Assembly (NCBI GenBank): GCA_022829145.1
Contig: CM040742.1
Coordinates: 44,895,182 to 44,959,181 of the forward strand
Direction: 5' to 3'
From: Albula goreensis
Lineage: Eukaryota > Chordata > Actinopteri > Albuliformes > Albulidae
Length of the DNA stretch: 64,000 bases
The notes under the pieces are model-generated. The model was not told the DNA's origin. It did no database searches and saw nothing but the letters and a program-made list of their open reading frames with translations. Of this stretch, positions 33,112-45,225 are shown piece after piece (position 1 is the stretch's first letter; each line of letters begins with the position of its first letter). The translations under genes were made by a program, and so were the position numbers.

Positions 33112-33369
33112 GTGCATTTTAACTCAGACCAGGCCTTTGAGTGAAATCAAAGCAAGTTTTGTTTCAAGATATGAAATTTGCTTTGAACAACAATGTTAAT
33201 AAAGTTCTCACAACATCAGCATAAAGAGAAGATTATTTGTTTATGCATACAGTATGAAGACCATCCTCTTCCTCTGAAAGGGGTGTGGCATCACTGAATT
33301 AAATTTAAGATGCTGCAGGAAGCTTCTCTCTGAACCTGTGGCAGACTGGAAAAAGCTAGTTTGTGCTAG

Positions 33370-33947
33370 GTAAGTTACACCTTACATTTATTTGTATATA
33401 AGCATTTTGTCAAATGATGTTATTTTTTCATGTTAAGGATGACTTCAATGAAATGGGCCTTTTACGGTGTAGATCTTTTCACAGATCTACATTTCATTTG
33501 CTCACTTTAAAATATAGGACCCACTTTAAAGCGGGAAGTGGTTCAGCTGGCTGACCATGCATTTTTAATTTGAACTTCTAAGACCAGATAACAGCAGATA
33601 AATGCATGTGCCTATTCACTGAAATGAAGCAAAGAGCTAATCTGAAAACATCCAGTTTCATGTCCTGTTCATATATGTTTGAACTGTATGCAATCCATAT
33701 TTTGAAGATATTAAGATCAAATAAAAAAGTTAGAGTATGATGACTGTTAATGTGCCATTTTCCAGTCAGGTATTTCTGCATTAAATATTGTGAGTACAAT
33801 TTATATTGTTCCATTCTGACTGCAACTGTGGAGTTTGACACTGGAGCATGTAGACAATTATCTGCATGCTCAAGTAAGTAGCTCCTCCAGTAGCTACTTG
33901 ATTTTGCAGTTTATTTTGTTCACACCATTCTCTAATTCTGCCTGCAG
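33370..33947 (+). other. 5'UTR intron of Gig2-5 (inferred)
   Basis: Donor TGCTAG|GTAAGT, acceptor CTGCCTGCAG|AAATTGAGG, as in unit 4. The exon-1 region lacks about 40 bp (GCGAGCCAGTTAAAACC and following bases) present in unit 4. Confidence 0.7.
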
Positions 33948-33962
33948 AAATTGAGGTGAAAA

Positions 33963-34409
33963 ATGTGGTCTTTTCCCAATTGTGGACCATGTCCATTCCC
34001 AATGCTGCCAAGCAACGCGGCTCCCAGAAATGGCAAGAGGTACACCATGTACCATGGAACAACCGCAGAGGCTGCCAAGCTAATCGAGAAAAGTGGGTTC
34101 CGCCAATCAAAGGATGGAATGTACGGGCGTGGTGTTTACGTCAGCCGTGATGTTAAAAAGGCCAGCAGGTACCCTCTGAATCTTCCTCTCAATAAGAGAG
34201 TGGTGCTGCAGGTCAGCGTTAAGGTGGGCAAAGTGAAGAAGATCGACAAGCAAGGACACCCCCTTCAGAAGACCTGGCACAAGCGTGGCTACGACACGGC
34301 CTGGTGCCCCCCTAACTGTGGGATGGTTCCCAGTGGCCTGGAAGAGGACTGCATCTGGGACCCTAAGCGTGTCAAATTTATTAAAGCAATCCACCCAAAA
34401 CAGGGTTGA
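33963..34409 (+). CDS. gig2: Gig2-5: intact Gig2-like PARP-fold protein, 148 aa
   Basis: Near-identical to Gig2-4. It differs by Arg in AAPRNGK, Glu in LIEKSG and Ile in DCIWD. His31, Tyr59 and Glu128 are conserved. Its 3'UTR (CAGCCTCATTTCCTTTTGAA) is shared with Gig2-8 but not with copies 4 and 7, which have CAGCTTCATTTCCTGTTGAA. AATAAA at 34716-34721. Confidence 0.9.
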   Translation: MWSFPNCGPCPFPMLPSNAAPRNGKRYTMYHGTTAEAAKLIEKSGFRQSKDGMYGRGVYVSRDVKKASRYPLNLPLNKRVVLQVSVKVGKVKKIDKQGHPLQKTWHKRGYDTAWCPPNCGMVPSGLEEDCIWDPKRVKFIKAIHPKQG

Positions 34410-34994
34410 TAAAGTGCAATGGTGCCAGGCTGCAGGTATGCCGCTGGCCACAGGCATTGCTAATATTCAGTGTTGCTCTTTTCTTTTTGATCAGCCTCAT
34501 TTCCTTTTGAAAGAACAACTTTATTTGCAAATGTTGACAGAAGTGCACTGTAATTTTATACTTTTTCTTGCTTTTAAAAAAATCACCTATCACCAAATGT
34601 AAGCAAAAATGCACCATAAGTTTATATTTCCTTTGTCCTGTTAAAAAAACAACTGTATTATTGATTGTAGGCGAAAGTACACCCTTGCTAAACTGTATTG
34701 TATTACACAAATTGCAATAAATGCATTACAGATGTGTTCATTTGTTGTTGGGTTGTTTTTCATCATTGTCACATTTGCTCTCATGCATACAGAAAAGCAT
34801 TGCTGTTGACTTCTGGAGTCTAATGTAAGTCCACTAATTCAGTGTTTTTTTTTTTCAAAGCATTTTGACAGAATTATTTTATATGACTATTATTTAACTG
34901 TTGGAATGCATTTATTTCAAAATAACTTCAACCAGAATGCAACAGAAAACTTCAATGACAATGACTCATAACCGTGTCACAATGGGACACATAA

Positions 34995-35835
34995 ACAAAG
35001 GTCAAAGGATCAAAGGATAAGAAGCCACCGCAGAAGAACAGATGAAGGAGATTCAGCAACACCTCCTTGAAAGACCAACGCCACAACTGTGTAAAACGTG
35101 GCCACCCTATTAGGGATGTTTGGTCCAAAGGGCATGGAGCTTAAGGCCAGAGGCCATTGCAACAGGCCTCTATTACCCCATCACAAACAAGAAAGCAAAA
35201 CCTCACAACAGCAACACCTCATAGTTCTCAAGAATTGGCTAAATTGCAACAAAGCATGCAAAAAAGCATAAACATGCACATTCAACATGTGAAGCCACAT
35301 GTGTGGGAAGTGCGAATTTCATAGAGATCAGAATTCTCTGAATCCTGTGGTTTCAGTAATTAATGCTTTACTTTAACAACCGGCACTTTGAAAACCAAAC
35401 ACAAACAAAACTGCAACACAGCATGAACGCATTCATACAACACATGCAACCAGACATGTTCCCTTGATGCACACTCACATTTGGGCAACCAGTAGTTGTT
35501 GGTACCAAATCAATCAATTTTGTGGTGAAATAACAAAAGGACAAAGATAGTTGACTACAGATGAGACTGGGAGTTGTGTCAAAGCCATTTCCAAGTAATC
35601 TGAAGACAATCATTCCACTTCCTGAAAATGTGATCTCCAAATGGAGATACATGCTGAAAGATGTGCCTAAGAGCCACAGGGTAATAGCTTGGGATCCACA
35701 AGCAAGTGCTGCCACACTCAGACATCAAAGTGCATGAGTCAACAGCCACGAAGGTGCTGCTCAAACATGGCCTAAATGGGAGGTCTAGAAGGAGAAAGTC
35801 TCTGCTCTCCAAAAAGAAATGAAATGCATGACCCA
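34995..35835 (+). mobile_element. Tc1-like relic, unit 5 copy
   Basis: Same relic as in unit 4, with the AGGTCAAAGGATCA variant at its left edge and CAGCAACACCTCATAG shared with units 7 and 8. Confidence 0.55.
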
Positions 35836-36142
35836 AGTTTACAAGACAACACCGAGGTGAGGAACCGCGGTCCTGAACAATGTGCTCTTGACTTTGAGTC
35901 AAAGGAAGAGGTGGAAGATCCCAGCCTCTGTATTAAAAGCATGACCGCATATTTGTTCTACCTGTGGACTAAACTGGCTGATTCTATCAGCACACATCTT
36001 TAGCCAAATAGATGAGAACCTGTTAAGGCACAGGTAGTACTTTTACTTTCTGAGCCTGGATTCTTCCACCTCTGGTCAAAGGTAGGCCAAAATGTGTTGA
36101 AAAACTTTGAACAGAATAACCATATACCACCAGTATAAGGTC

Positions 36143-36146
<4 letters not shown>

Positions 36147-36237
<91 letters not shown>
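36147..36237. repeat. (CA)n microsatellite, 91 bp
   Basis: Homologous to the other array CA tracts. Confidence 0.95.
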
Positions 36238-36240
<3 letters not shown>

Positions 36241-36498
36241 GTGCATTTTAACTCAGACCAGGCCTTTGAGTGAAATCAAAGCAAGTTTTGTTTCAAGATA
36301 TGAAATTTGCTTTGAACAACAATGTTAATAAAGTTCTCACAACATCAGCATAAAGAGAAGATTATTTGTTTATGCATACAGTATGAAGACCATCCTCTTC
36401 CTCTGAAAGGGTGTGGCATCACTGAATTAAATTTAAGATGCTGCAGGAAGCTTCTCTCTGAACCTGTGGCAGACTGGAAAAAAGCTAGTTTGTGCTAG

Positions 36499-37075
36499 GT
36501 AAGTTACACCTTACATTTATTTGTATATAAGCATTTTGTCAAATGATGTTATTTTTTCATGTTAAGGATGACTTCAATGAAATGGGCCTTTACGGTGTAG
36601 ATCTTTTCACAGATCTACATTTCATTTGCTCACTTTAAAATATAGGACCCACTTTAAAGCGGGAAGTGGTTCAGCTGGCTGACCATGCATTTTTAATTTG
36701 AACTTCTAAGACCAGATAACAGCAGATAAATGCATGTGCCTATTCACTGAAATGAAGCAAAGAGCTAATCTGAAAACATCCAGTTTCATGTCCTGTTCAT
36801 ATATGTTTGAACTGTATGCAATCCATATTTTGAAGATATTAAGATCAAATAAAAAAGTTAGAGTATGATGACTGTTAATGTGCCATTTTCCAGTCAGGTA
36901 TTTCTGCATTAAATATTGTGAGTACAATTTATATTGTTCCATTCTGACTGCAACTGTGGAGTTTGACACTGGAGCATGTAGACAATTATCTGCATGCTCA
37001 AGTAAGTAGCTCCTCCAGTAGCTACTTGATTTTGCAGTTTATTTTGTTCACACCATTCTCTAATTCTGCCTGCAG
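36499..37075 (+). other. 5'UTR intron of Gig2-6 (inferred)
   Basis: Donor TGCTAG|GTAAGT and acceptor CTGCCTGCAG are intact. Single-base length differences from the other units occur upstream of it (GAAAGGGTGTGG, GGAAAAAAGC) and inside it (GGCCTTTACGG). Confidence 0.65.
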
Positions 37076-37090
37076 AAATTGAGGTGAAAA

Positions 37091-37532
37091 ATGTGGTCTT
37101 TTCCCAATTGTGGACCATGTCCATTCCCAATGCTGCCAAGCAACGCGGTCCCAGAAATGGCAAGAGGTACACCATGTACCATGGAACAACCGCAGAGGCT
37201 GCCAAGCTAATCGAGAAAAGTGGGTTCCGCCAATCAAAGGATGGAATGTAGGGCGTGGTGTTTACGTCAGCCGTGATGTTAAAAAGGCCAGCAGGTACCC
37301 ACTGAATCTTCCTCTCAATAAGAGAGTGGTGCTGCAGGCTCACTGTTAATGGGCAAAGTGAAGAAGATCGACAAGCAAGGACACCCCATCAGAAGACCTG
37401 GCACAAGGCGTGGCTACGACACGGCCTGGTGCCCCTAACTGTGGGATGGTTCCCAGTGGCCTGGAAGAGGACTGCATCTGGGACCCTAAGCGTGTCAAAT
37501 TTATTAAAGCAATCCACCCAAAACAGGGTTGA
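37091..37532 (+). pseudogene. gig2: Gig2-6: Gig2-like copy broken by several indels
   Basis: Begins like its neighbours (MWSFPNCGPCPFPMLPSNA) but has small length changes at about 37148 (GCGGTCCC), 37250 (ATGTAGGGCG), 37338-37354, 37386-37408 and 37430 (TGCCCCTAAC). The total is five bases shorter than the 447-nt intact copies, so no full frame exists. Several sites match copy 3 rather than copies 4-8: CTCACTGTTAATG, TACCCACTGAATC, ATGCCGGTGGCC in the 3'UTR and GGATGTGGAGCT further down. It is thus a true separate copy with mixed ancestry, although some indels could be base-calling errors since non-coding homopolymers nearby are also altered. AATAAA at 37838. Confidence 0.85.
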
Positions 37533-38124
37533 TAAGGTGCAATGGTGCCAGGCTGCAGGTATGCCGGTGGCCACAGGCATTGCTAATATTCAGTGTTGCT
37601 CTTTTTTTTTGATCAGCTTTTGCATTTCCTGTTTAAAGAACAACTTTATTTGCAAATGTTGACAGAAGTGCACTGTAATTTTATACTTTTTCTTGCTTTT
37701 AAAAAATCACCTTATCACCAAATGTGAGCAAAAATGCACCATAAGTTTATATTTCTTTGTCCTGTTAAAAACAACTGATATTATTGATTGTAGGCAAAGT
37801 ACACCCTTGCTAAACTGTATTGTATTACACAAATTGCAATAAATGCATTACAGATGTGTTCATTTGTTGTTGGGTTGTTTTTTCATCATTGTCACATTTG
37901 CTCTCATGCATACAGAAAAGCATTGCTGTTGACTTCTGGAGTCTAATGTAAGTCCACTAATTCAGTGTTTTTTTTTTTTTTCAAAGCATTTTGACAGAAT
38001 TATTTTATATGACTATTATTTAACTGTTGGAATGCATTTATTTCAAAATAACTTCAACCAGAATGCAACAGAAAACTTCAATGACAATGACTCATAACTG
38101 TGTCACAATGGGACACATAAACAA

Positions 38125-38137
38125 AGGTCAAAGGTCA
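38125..38137 (+). promoter_or_regulatory. Perfect DR1 nuclear-receptor-type site
   Basis: AGGTCAAAGGTCA again, homologous to the site at 31861 and, like it, without the inserted base of units 5, 7 and 8. Confidence 0.4.
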
Positions 38138-38945
38138 AAGGATAAGAAGCCACTGCAGAAGAACAGATGAAGGAGATTCAGCAACACCTCCTTGAAAGAC
38201 CAACGCCACAACTGTGTAAAACGTGGCCACCCTATTAGGGATGTTTGGTCCAAAGGATGTGGAGCTAAAGGCCAGAGGCCATTGCAACAGGCCTCTATTA
38301 CCCCATCACAAACAAGAAAGCAAAACCTCACAACAGCCACACCTCATAGTTCTCAAGAATTGGCTAAATTGCAACACAGCATGCAAAAAGCATAAACATG
38401 CACATTCAACATGTGAAGCCACATGTGTGGGAAGTGCGAATTTCATAGAGATCAGAATTCTCTGAATCCTGTGGTTTCAGTAATTACTTTAGTACAACCG
38501 GCACTTTGAAAACCAAACACAAACAAAACTGCAACACAGCATTTCATACAACACATGCAACCAGACATGTTCCCTTGATGCACACTCACATTTGGGCAAC
38601 CAGTAGTTGTTGGTACCAAATCAATCAATTTTGTGGTGAAATAAAAAAGGACAAAGATAGTTGACTACAGATGAGACTGGGAGTTGTGTCAAAGCCATTT
38701 CCAAGTAATCTGAAGACAATCATTCCACTTCCTGAAAATGTGATCTCCAAATGGAGATACATGCTGAAAGATGTGCCTAAGAGCCACAGGGTAAAGCTTG
38801 GGCCATCCACAAGCAAGTGCTGCCACACTCAGACATCAAAGTGCATGAGTCAACAGCCACAAAGGTGCTGCTCAAACATGGCCTAAATGGGAGGTCTAGA
38901 AGGAGAAAGTCTCTGCTCTCCAAAAAGAAATGAAATGCATGACCC
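38125..38945 (+). mobile_element. Tc1-like relic, unit 6 copy
   Basis: Same relic, with many one- or two-base indels (for example GGGTAAAGCTTGGGCCATCC where other units read GGGTAATAGCTTGGGATCC). Confidence 0.55.
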
Positions 38946-39240
38946 AAGTTTACAAGACAACACCGAGGTGAGGAACAACAATGTGCTCTTGACTTTGAGT
39001 CAAAGGAAGAGGTGGAAGATCCAGCCTCTGTATTAAAAGCATGACCGCATATTTGTTCTACCTGTGGACTAAACTGGCTGATTCTATCAGCACACATCTT
39101 TAGAAATAGATGAGAACCTGTTAAGGCACAGGTAGTACTTTTACTTTCTGGGCCTGGATTCTTCCACCTCTGGTCAAAGGTAGGCCAAAATGTGTTGAAA
39201 AACTTTGAACAGAATAACCATATACCACCAGTATAAGGTC

Positions 39241-39356
<116 letters not shown>

Positions 39357-39589
39357 TGCATTTTAACTCAGACCAGGCCTTTGAGTGAAATCAAAGCAAG
39401 TTTTGTTTTAAGTAAGATATCAAATCATTTTGCTTTGAACAACAATGTTAATAAAGTTCTCACAACATCAGCAAAAGAGAAGATTATTTGTTTATGCATA
39501 CAGTATGAAGACCATCCTCTTCCTCTGAAAGGGGTGTGGCATCATTGAATTAAATTTAAGATGCTGCAGGAAGCTTCTCTCTGAACCTG

Positions 39590-39645
39590 TGGCAGACTGG
39601 AAAAAGCTAGTTTGTGCAGACTGGAAAAAGTAGTTTGTGTTACAC
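39590..39645 (+). other. Rearranged exon-1/donor region of Gig2-7
   Basis: Where other units read GACTGGAAAAAGCTAGTTTG then TGCTAGGTAAGTTACACC, this unit has two copies of CAGACTGGAAAAAG(C)TAGTTTGTG and then goes straight to TTACACC. CTAGGTAAG is missing, so the conserved splice donor is absent. The acceptor at about 40212 (CTGCCTGCAG) is intact. Confidence 0.75.
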
Positions 39646-40227
39646 CTTACATTTATTTGTATATAAGCATTTTGTCAAATGATGTTATTTTTTCATGTTA
39701 AGGATGACTTCAATGAAATGGGCCTTTTACGGTGTAGATCTTTTCACAGATCTACATTTCATTTGCTCACTTTAAAATATAGGACCCAACTTAAAGCGGG
39801 AAGTGGTTCAGCTGGCTGACCATGCATTTTTAATTTGAACTTCTAAGACCAGATAACAGCAGATAAATGCATGTGCCTATTCACTGAAATGAAGCAAAGA
39901 GCTAATCTGAAAACATCCAGTTTCATGTCCTGTTCATATATGTTTGAACTGTATGCAATCCATATTTTGAAGATATTAAGATCAAATAAAAAAGTTAGAG
40001 TATGATGACTGTTAATGTGCCATTTTCCAGTCAGGTATTTCTGCATTAAATATTGTGAGTACAATTTATATTGTTCCATTCTGACTGCAACTGTGGAGTT
40101 TGACACTGGAGCATGTAGACAATTATCTGCATGCTCAAGTAAGTAGCTCCTCCAGTAGCTACTTGATTTTGCAGTTTATTTTGTTCACACCATTCTCTAA
40201 TTCTGCCTGCAGAAATTGAGGTGAAAA

Positions 40228-40674
40228 ATGTGGTCTTTTCCCAATTGTGGACCATGTCCATTCCCAATGCTGCCAAGCAACGCGGCTCCCAAAAATGGCA
40301 AGAGGTACACCATGTACCATGGAACAACCGCAGAGGCTGCCAAGCTAATCGAGAAAAGTGGGTTCCGCCAATCAAAGGATGGAATGTACGGGCGTGGTGT
40401 TTACGTCAGCCGTGATGTTAAAAAGGCCAGCAGGTACCCTCTGAATCTTCCTCTTAATAAGAGAGTGGTGCTGCAGGTCAGCGTTAAGGTGGGCAAAGTG
40501 AAGAAGATCGACAAGCAAGGACACCCCCTTCAGAAGACCTGGCACAAGCGTGGCTACGACACGGCCTGGTGCCCCCCTAACTGTGGGATGGTTCCCAGTG
40601 GCCTGGAAGAGGACTGCATCTGGGACCCTAAGCGTGTCAAATTTATTAAAGCAATCCACCCAAAACAGGGTTGA
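40228..40674 (+). CDS. gig2: Gig2-7: intact Gig2-like PARP-fold protein, 148 aa
   Basis: Coding sequence like Gig2-4, with AAPKNGK but with Glu in LIEKSG and Ile in DCIWD as in copies 5 and 8. His31, Tyr59 and Glu128 are conserved. The 3'UTR groups with copy 4 (CAGCTTCATTTCCTGTTGAA). AATAAA at 40981-40986. The reading frame is clean, but the upstream exon-1 donor found in all other units is deleted. The transcript may therefore be unspliced in its 5'UTR, use another donor, or be silent. Confidence 0.88.
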   Translation: MWSFPNCGPCPFPMLPSNAAPKNGKRYTMYHGTTAEAAKLIEKSGFRQSKDGMYGRGVYVSRDVKKASRYPLNLPLNKRVVLQVSVKVGKVKKIDKQGHPLQKTWHKRGYDTAWCPPNCGMVPSGLEEDCIWDPKRVKFIKAIHPKQG

Positions 40675-41264
40675 TAAAGTGCAATGGTGCCAGGCTGCAG
40701 GTATGCCGCTGGCCACAGGCATTGCTAATATTCAGTGTTGCTCTTTTCTTTTTGATCAGCTTCATTTCCTGTTGAAAGTACAACTTTATTTGCAAATTTT
40801 GACAGAAGTGCACTGTAATTTTATACTTTTTCCTGCTTTTAAAAAAATCACCTTTCACCAAATGTAAGCAAAAATGCACCATAAGTTTATATTTCCTTTG
40901 TCCTGTTAAAAAAACAACTGTATTATTGATTGTAGGCGAAAGTACACCCTTGCTAAACTGTATTGTATTACACAAATTGCAATAAATGCATTACAGATGT
41001 GTTCATTTGTTGTTGGGTTGTTGTTTCATCATTGTCACATTTGCTCTCATGCATACAGAAAAGCATTGCTGTTGACTTCTGGAGTCTAATGTAAGTCCAC
41101 TAATTCAGTGTTTTTTTTTTTCAAAGCATTTTGACAGAATTATTTTATATGACTATTATTTAACTGTTGGAATGCATTTATTTCAAAATAACTTCAACCA
41201 GAATGCAACAGAAAACTTCAATGACAATGACTCATAACTGTGTCACAATGGGACACATAAACAA

Positions 41265-42105
41265 AGGTCAAAGGATCAAAGGATAAGAAGCCACTGCAGA
41301 AGAACAGATGAAGGAGATTCAGCAACACCTCCTTGAAAGACCAACGCCACAACTGTGTAAAACGTGGCCACCCTATTAGGGATGTTTGGTCCAAAGGGCA
41401 TGGAGCTTAAGGCCAGAGGCCATTGCAACAGGCCTCTATTACCCCATCACAAACAAGAAAGCAAAACCTCACAACAGCAACACCTCATAGTTCTCAAGAA
41501 TTGGCTAAATTGCAACAAAGCATGCAAAAAAGCATAAACATGCACATTCAACATGTGAAGCCATATGTGTGGGAAGTGCGAATTTCATAGAGATCAGAAT
41601 TCTCTGAATCCTGTGGTTTCAGTAATTAATGCTTTACTTTAACAACCGGCACTTTGAAAACCAAACACAAACAAAACTGCAACACAGCATGAACGCATTC
41701 ATACAACACATGCAACCAGACATGTTCCCTTGATGCACACTCACATTTGGGCAACCAGTAGTTGTTGGTACCAAATCAATCAATTTTGTGGTGAAATAAC
41801 AAAAGGACAAAGATAGTTGACTACAGATGAGACTGGGAGTTGTGTCAAAGCCATTTCCAAGTAATCTGAAGACAATCATTCCACTTCCTGAAAAATGTGA
41901 TCTCCAAATGGAGATACATGCTGAAAGATGTGCCTAAGAACCACAGGGTAATAGCTTGGGATCCACAAGCAAGTGCTGCCACACTCAGACATCAAAGTGC
42001 ATGAGTCAACAGCCACGAAGGTGCTGCTCAAACATGGCCTAAATGGGAGGTCTAGAAGGAGAAAGTCTCTGCTCTCCAAAAAGAAATGAAATGCATGACC
42101 CAAGT
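41265..42105 (+). mobile_element. Tc1-like relic, unit 7 copy
   Basis: Same relic, AGGTCAAAGGATCA variant. A transposase-like VLLKHGLNGRSRRRK segment lies near 42020-42065. Confidence 0.55.
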
Positions 42106-42409
42106 TTACAAGACAACACCGAGGTGAGGAACCGCGGTCCTGAACAATGTGCTCTTGACTTTGAGTCAAAGGAAGAGGTGGAAGATCCCAGCCTCTGTAT
42201 TAAAAGCATGACCGCATATTTGTTCTACCTGTGGACTAAACTGGCTGATTCTATCAGCACACATCTTTAGCCAAATAGATGAGAACCTGTTAAGGCACAG
42301 GTAGTACTTTTACTTTCTGAGCCTGGATTCTTCCACCTCTGGTCAAAGGTAGGCCAAAATGTGTTGAAAAACTTTGAACAGAATAACCATATACCACCAG
42401 TATAAGGTC

Positions 42410-42413
<4 letters not shown>

Positions 42414-42498
<85 letters not shown>
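42414..42498. repeat. (CA)n microsatellite, 85 bp
   Basis: Homologous to the other array CA tracts. Confidence 0.95.
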
Positions 42499-42501
<3 letters not shown>

Positions 42502-42759
42502 GTGCATTTTAACTCAGACCAGGCCTTTGAGTGAAATCAAAGCAAGTTTTGTTTCAAGATATGAAATTTGCTTTGAACAACAATGTTAATAAAGTTCTCA
42601 CAACATCAGCATAAAGAGAAGATTATTTGTTTATGCATACAGTATGAAGACCATCCTCTTCCTCTGAAAGGGGTGTGGCATCACTGAATTAAATTTAAGA
42701 TGCTGCAGGAAGCTTCTCTCTGAACCTGTGGCAGACTGGAAAAAGCTAGTTTGTGCTAG

Positions 42760-43337
42760 GTAAGTTACACCTTACATTTATTTGTATATAAGCATTTTGT
42801 CAAATGATGTTATTTTTTCATGTTAAGGATGACTTCAATGAAATGGGCCTTTTACGGTGTAGATCTTTTCACAGATCTACATTTCATTTGCTCACTTTAA
42901 AATATAGGACCCACTTTAAAGCGGGAAGTGGTTCAGCTGGCTGACCATGCATTTTTAATTTGAACTTCTAAGACCAGATAACAGCAGATAAATGCATGTG
43001 CCTATTCACTGAAATGAAGCAAAGAGCTAATCTGAAAACATCCAGTTTCATGTCCTGTTCATATATGTTTGAACTGTATGCAATCCATATTTTGAAGATA
43101 TTAAGATCAAATAAAAAAGTTAGACTATGATGACTGTTAATGTGCCATTTTCCAGTCAGGTATTTCTGCATTAAATATTGTGAGTACAATTTATATTGTT
43201 CCATTCTGACTGCAACTGTGGAGTTTGACACTGGAGCATGTAGACAATTATCTGCATGCTCAAGTAAGTAGCTCCTCCAGTAGCTACTTGATTTTGCAGT
43301 TTATTTTGTTCACACCATTCTCTAATTCTGCCTGCAG
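42760..43337 (+). other. 5'UTR intron of Gig2-8 (inferred)
   Basis: Donor TGCTAG|GTAAGT, acceptor CTGCCTGCAG|AAATTGAGG, as in units 4 and 5. Confidence 0.7.
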
Positions 43338-43352
43338 AAATTGAGGTGAAAA

Positions 43353-43798
43353 ATGTGGTCTTTTCCCAATTGTGGACCATGTCCATTCCCAATGCTGCCA
43401 AGCAACGCGGCTCCCAGAAATGGCAAGAGGTACACCATGTACCATGGAACAACCGCAGAGGCTGCCAAGCTAATCGAGAAAAGTGGGTTCCGCCAATCAA
43501 AGGATGGAATGTACGGGCGTGGTGTTTACGTCAGCCGTGATGTTAAAAAGGCCAGCAGGTACCCTCTGAATCTTCCTCTTAATAAGAGAGTGGTGCTGCA
43601 GGTCAGCGTTAAGGTGGGCAAAGTGAAGAAGATCGACAAGCAAGGACACCCCTTCAGAAGACCTGGCACAAGCGTGGCTACGACACGGCCTGGTGCCCCC
43701 CTAACTGTGGGATGGTTCCCAGTGGCCTGGAAGAGGACTGCATCTGGGACCCTAAGCGTGTCAAATTTATTAAAGCAATCCACCCAAAACAGGGTTGA
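43353..43798 (+). pseudogene. gig2: Gig2-8: Gig2-like copy with a single-base frameshift
   Basis: Identical in layout to Gig2-5 (AAPRNGK, LIEKSG) until GGACACCCCTTCAG near 43647-43660, where one C of a five-C run is missing. The frame then runs on to 44006 through shadow sequence, giving a 217-codon chimera that lacks the C-terminal Glu motif. The original downstream codons, through DCIWDPKRV and AIHPKQG to the stop at 43796-43798, are otherwise intact. It is either a very recent pseudogene or a homopolymer error. AATAAA at 44103-44108. Confidence 0.85.
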
Positions 43799-44384
43799 TA
43801 AAGTGCAATGGTGCCAGGCTGCAGGTATGCCGCTGGCCACAGGCATTGCTAATATTCAGTGTTGCTCTTTTCTTTTTGATCAGCCTCATTTCCTTTTGAA
43901 AGAACAACTTTATTTGCAAATGTTGACAGAAGTGCACTGTAATTTTATACTTTTTCTTGCTTTTAAAAAATCACCTATCACCAAATGTAAGCAAAATGCA
44001 CCATAAGTTTATATTTCCTTTGTCCTGTTAAAAAAACAACTGTATTATTGATTGTAGGCGAAAGTACACCCTTGCTAAACTGTATTGTATTACACAAATT
44101 GCAATAAATGCATTACAGATGTGTTCATTTGTTGTTGGGTTGTTTTTTCATCATTGTCACATTTGCTCTCATGCATACAGAAAAGCATTGCTGTTGACTT
44201 CTGGAGTCTAATGTAAGTCCACTAATTCAGTGTTTTTTTTTTTCAAAGCATTTTGACAGAATTATTTTATATGACTATTATTTAACTGTTGGAATGCATT
44301 TATTTCAAAATAACTTCAACCAGAATGCAACAGAAAACTTCAATGACAATGACTCATAACCGTGTCACAATGGGACACATAAAC

Positions 44385-45225
44385 AAAGGTCAAAGGATCA
44401 AAGGATAAGAAGCCACTGCAGAAGAACAGATGAAGGAGATTCAGCAACACCTCCTTGAAAGACCAACGCCACAACTGTGTAAAACGTGGCCACCCTATTA
44501 GGGATGTTTGGTCCAAAGGGCATGGAGCTTAAGGCCAGAGGCCATTGCAACAGGCCTCTATTACCCCATCACAAACAAGAAAGCAAAACCTCACAACAGC
44601 AACACCTCATAGTTCTCAAGAATTGGCTAAATTGCAACAAAGCATGCAAAAAAGCATAAACATGCACATTCAACATGTGAAGCCATATGTGTGGGAAGTG
44701 CGAATTTCATAGAGATCAGAATTCTCTGAATCCTGTGGTTTCAGTAATTAATGCTTTACTTTAACAACCGGCACTTTGAAAACCAAACACAAACAAAACT
44801 GCAACACAGCATGAACGCATTCATACAACACATGCAACCAGACATGTTCCCTTGATGCACACTCACATTTGGGCAACCAGTAGTTGTTGGTACCAAATCA
44901 ATCAATTTTGTGGTGAAATAACAAAAGGACAAAGATAGTTGACTACAGATGAGACTGGGAGTTGTGTCAAAGCCATTTCCAAGTAATCTGAAGACAATCA
45001 TTCCACTTCCTGAAAAATGTGATCTCCAAATGGAGATACATGCTGAAAGATGTGCCTAAGAGCCACGGGGTAATAGCTTGGGATCCACAAGCAAGTCCTG
45101 CCACACTCAGACATCAAAAAGTGCATGAGTCAACAGCCACGAAGGTGCTGCTCAAACATGGCCTAAACGGGAGGTCTAGAAGGAGAAAGTCTCTGCTCTC
45201 CAAAAAGAAATGAAATGCATGACCC
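44385..45225 (+). mobile_element. Tc1-like relic, unit 8 copy
   Basis: Same relic. It contains the longest remaining frame, about 64 codons at 45019-45213, with DPQASPATLRHQ then VHESTATKVLLKHGLNGRSR and a stop after RRKSLLSKKK. Confidence 0.6.

Noticed and set aside
43353-44006. 217-aa Gig2 protein with a novel C-terminal half
   Set aside because: The second half is the +1 shadow frame of the normal gene after a missing C; the other units show the same shadow peptide, so it is not a new domain.
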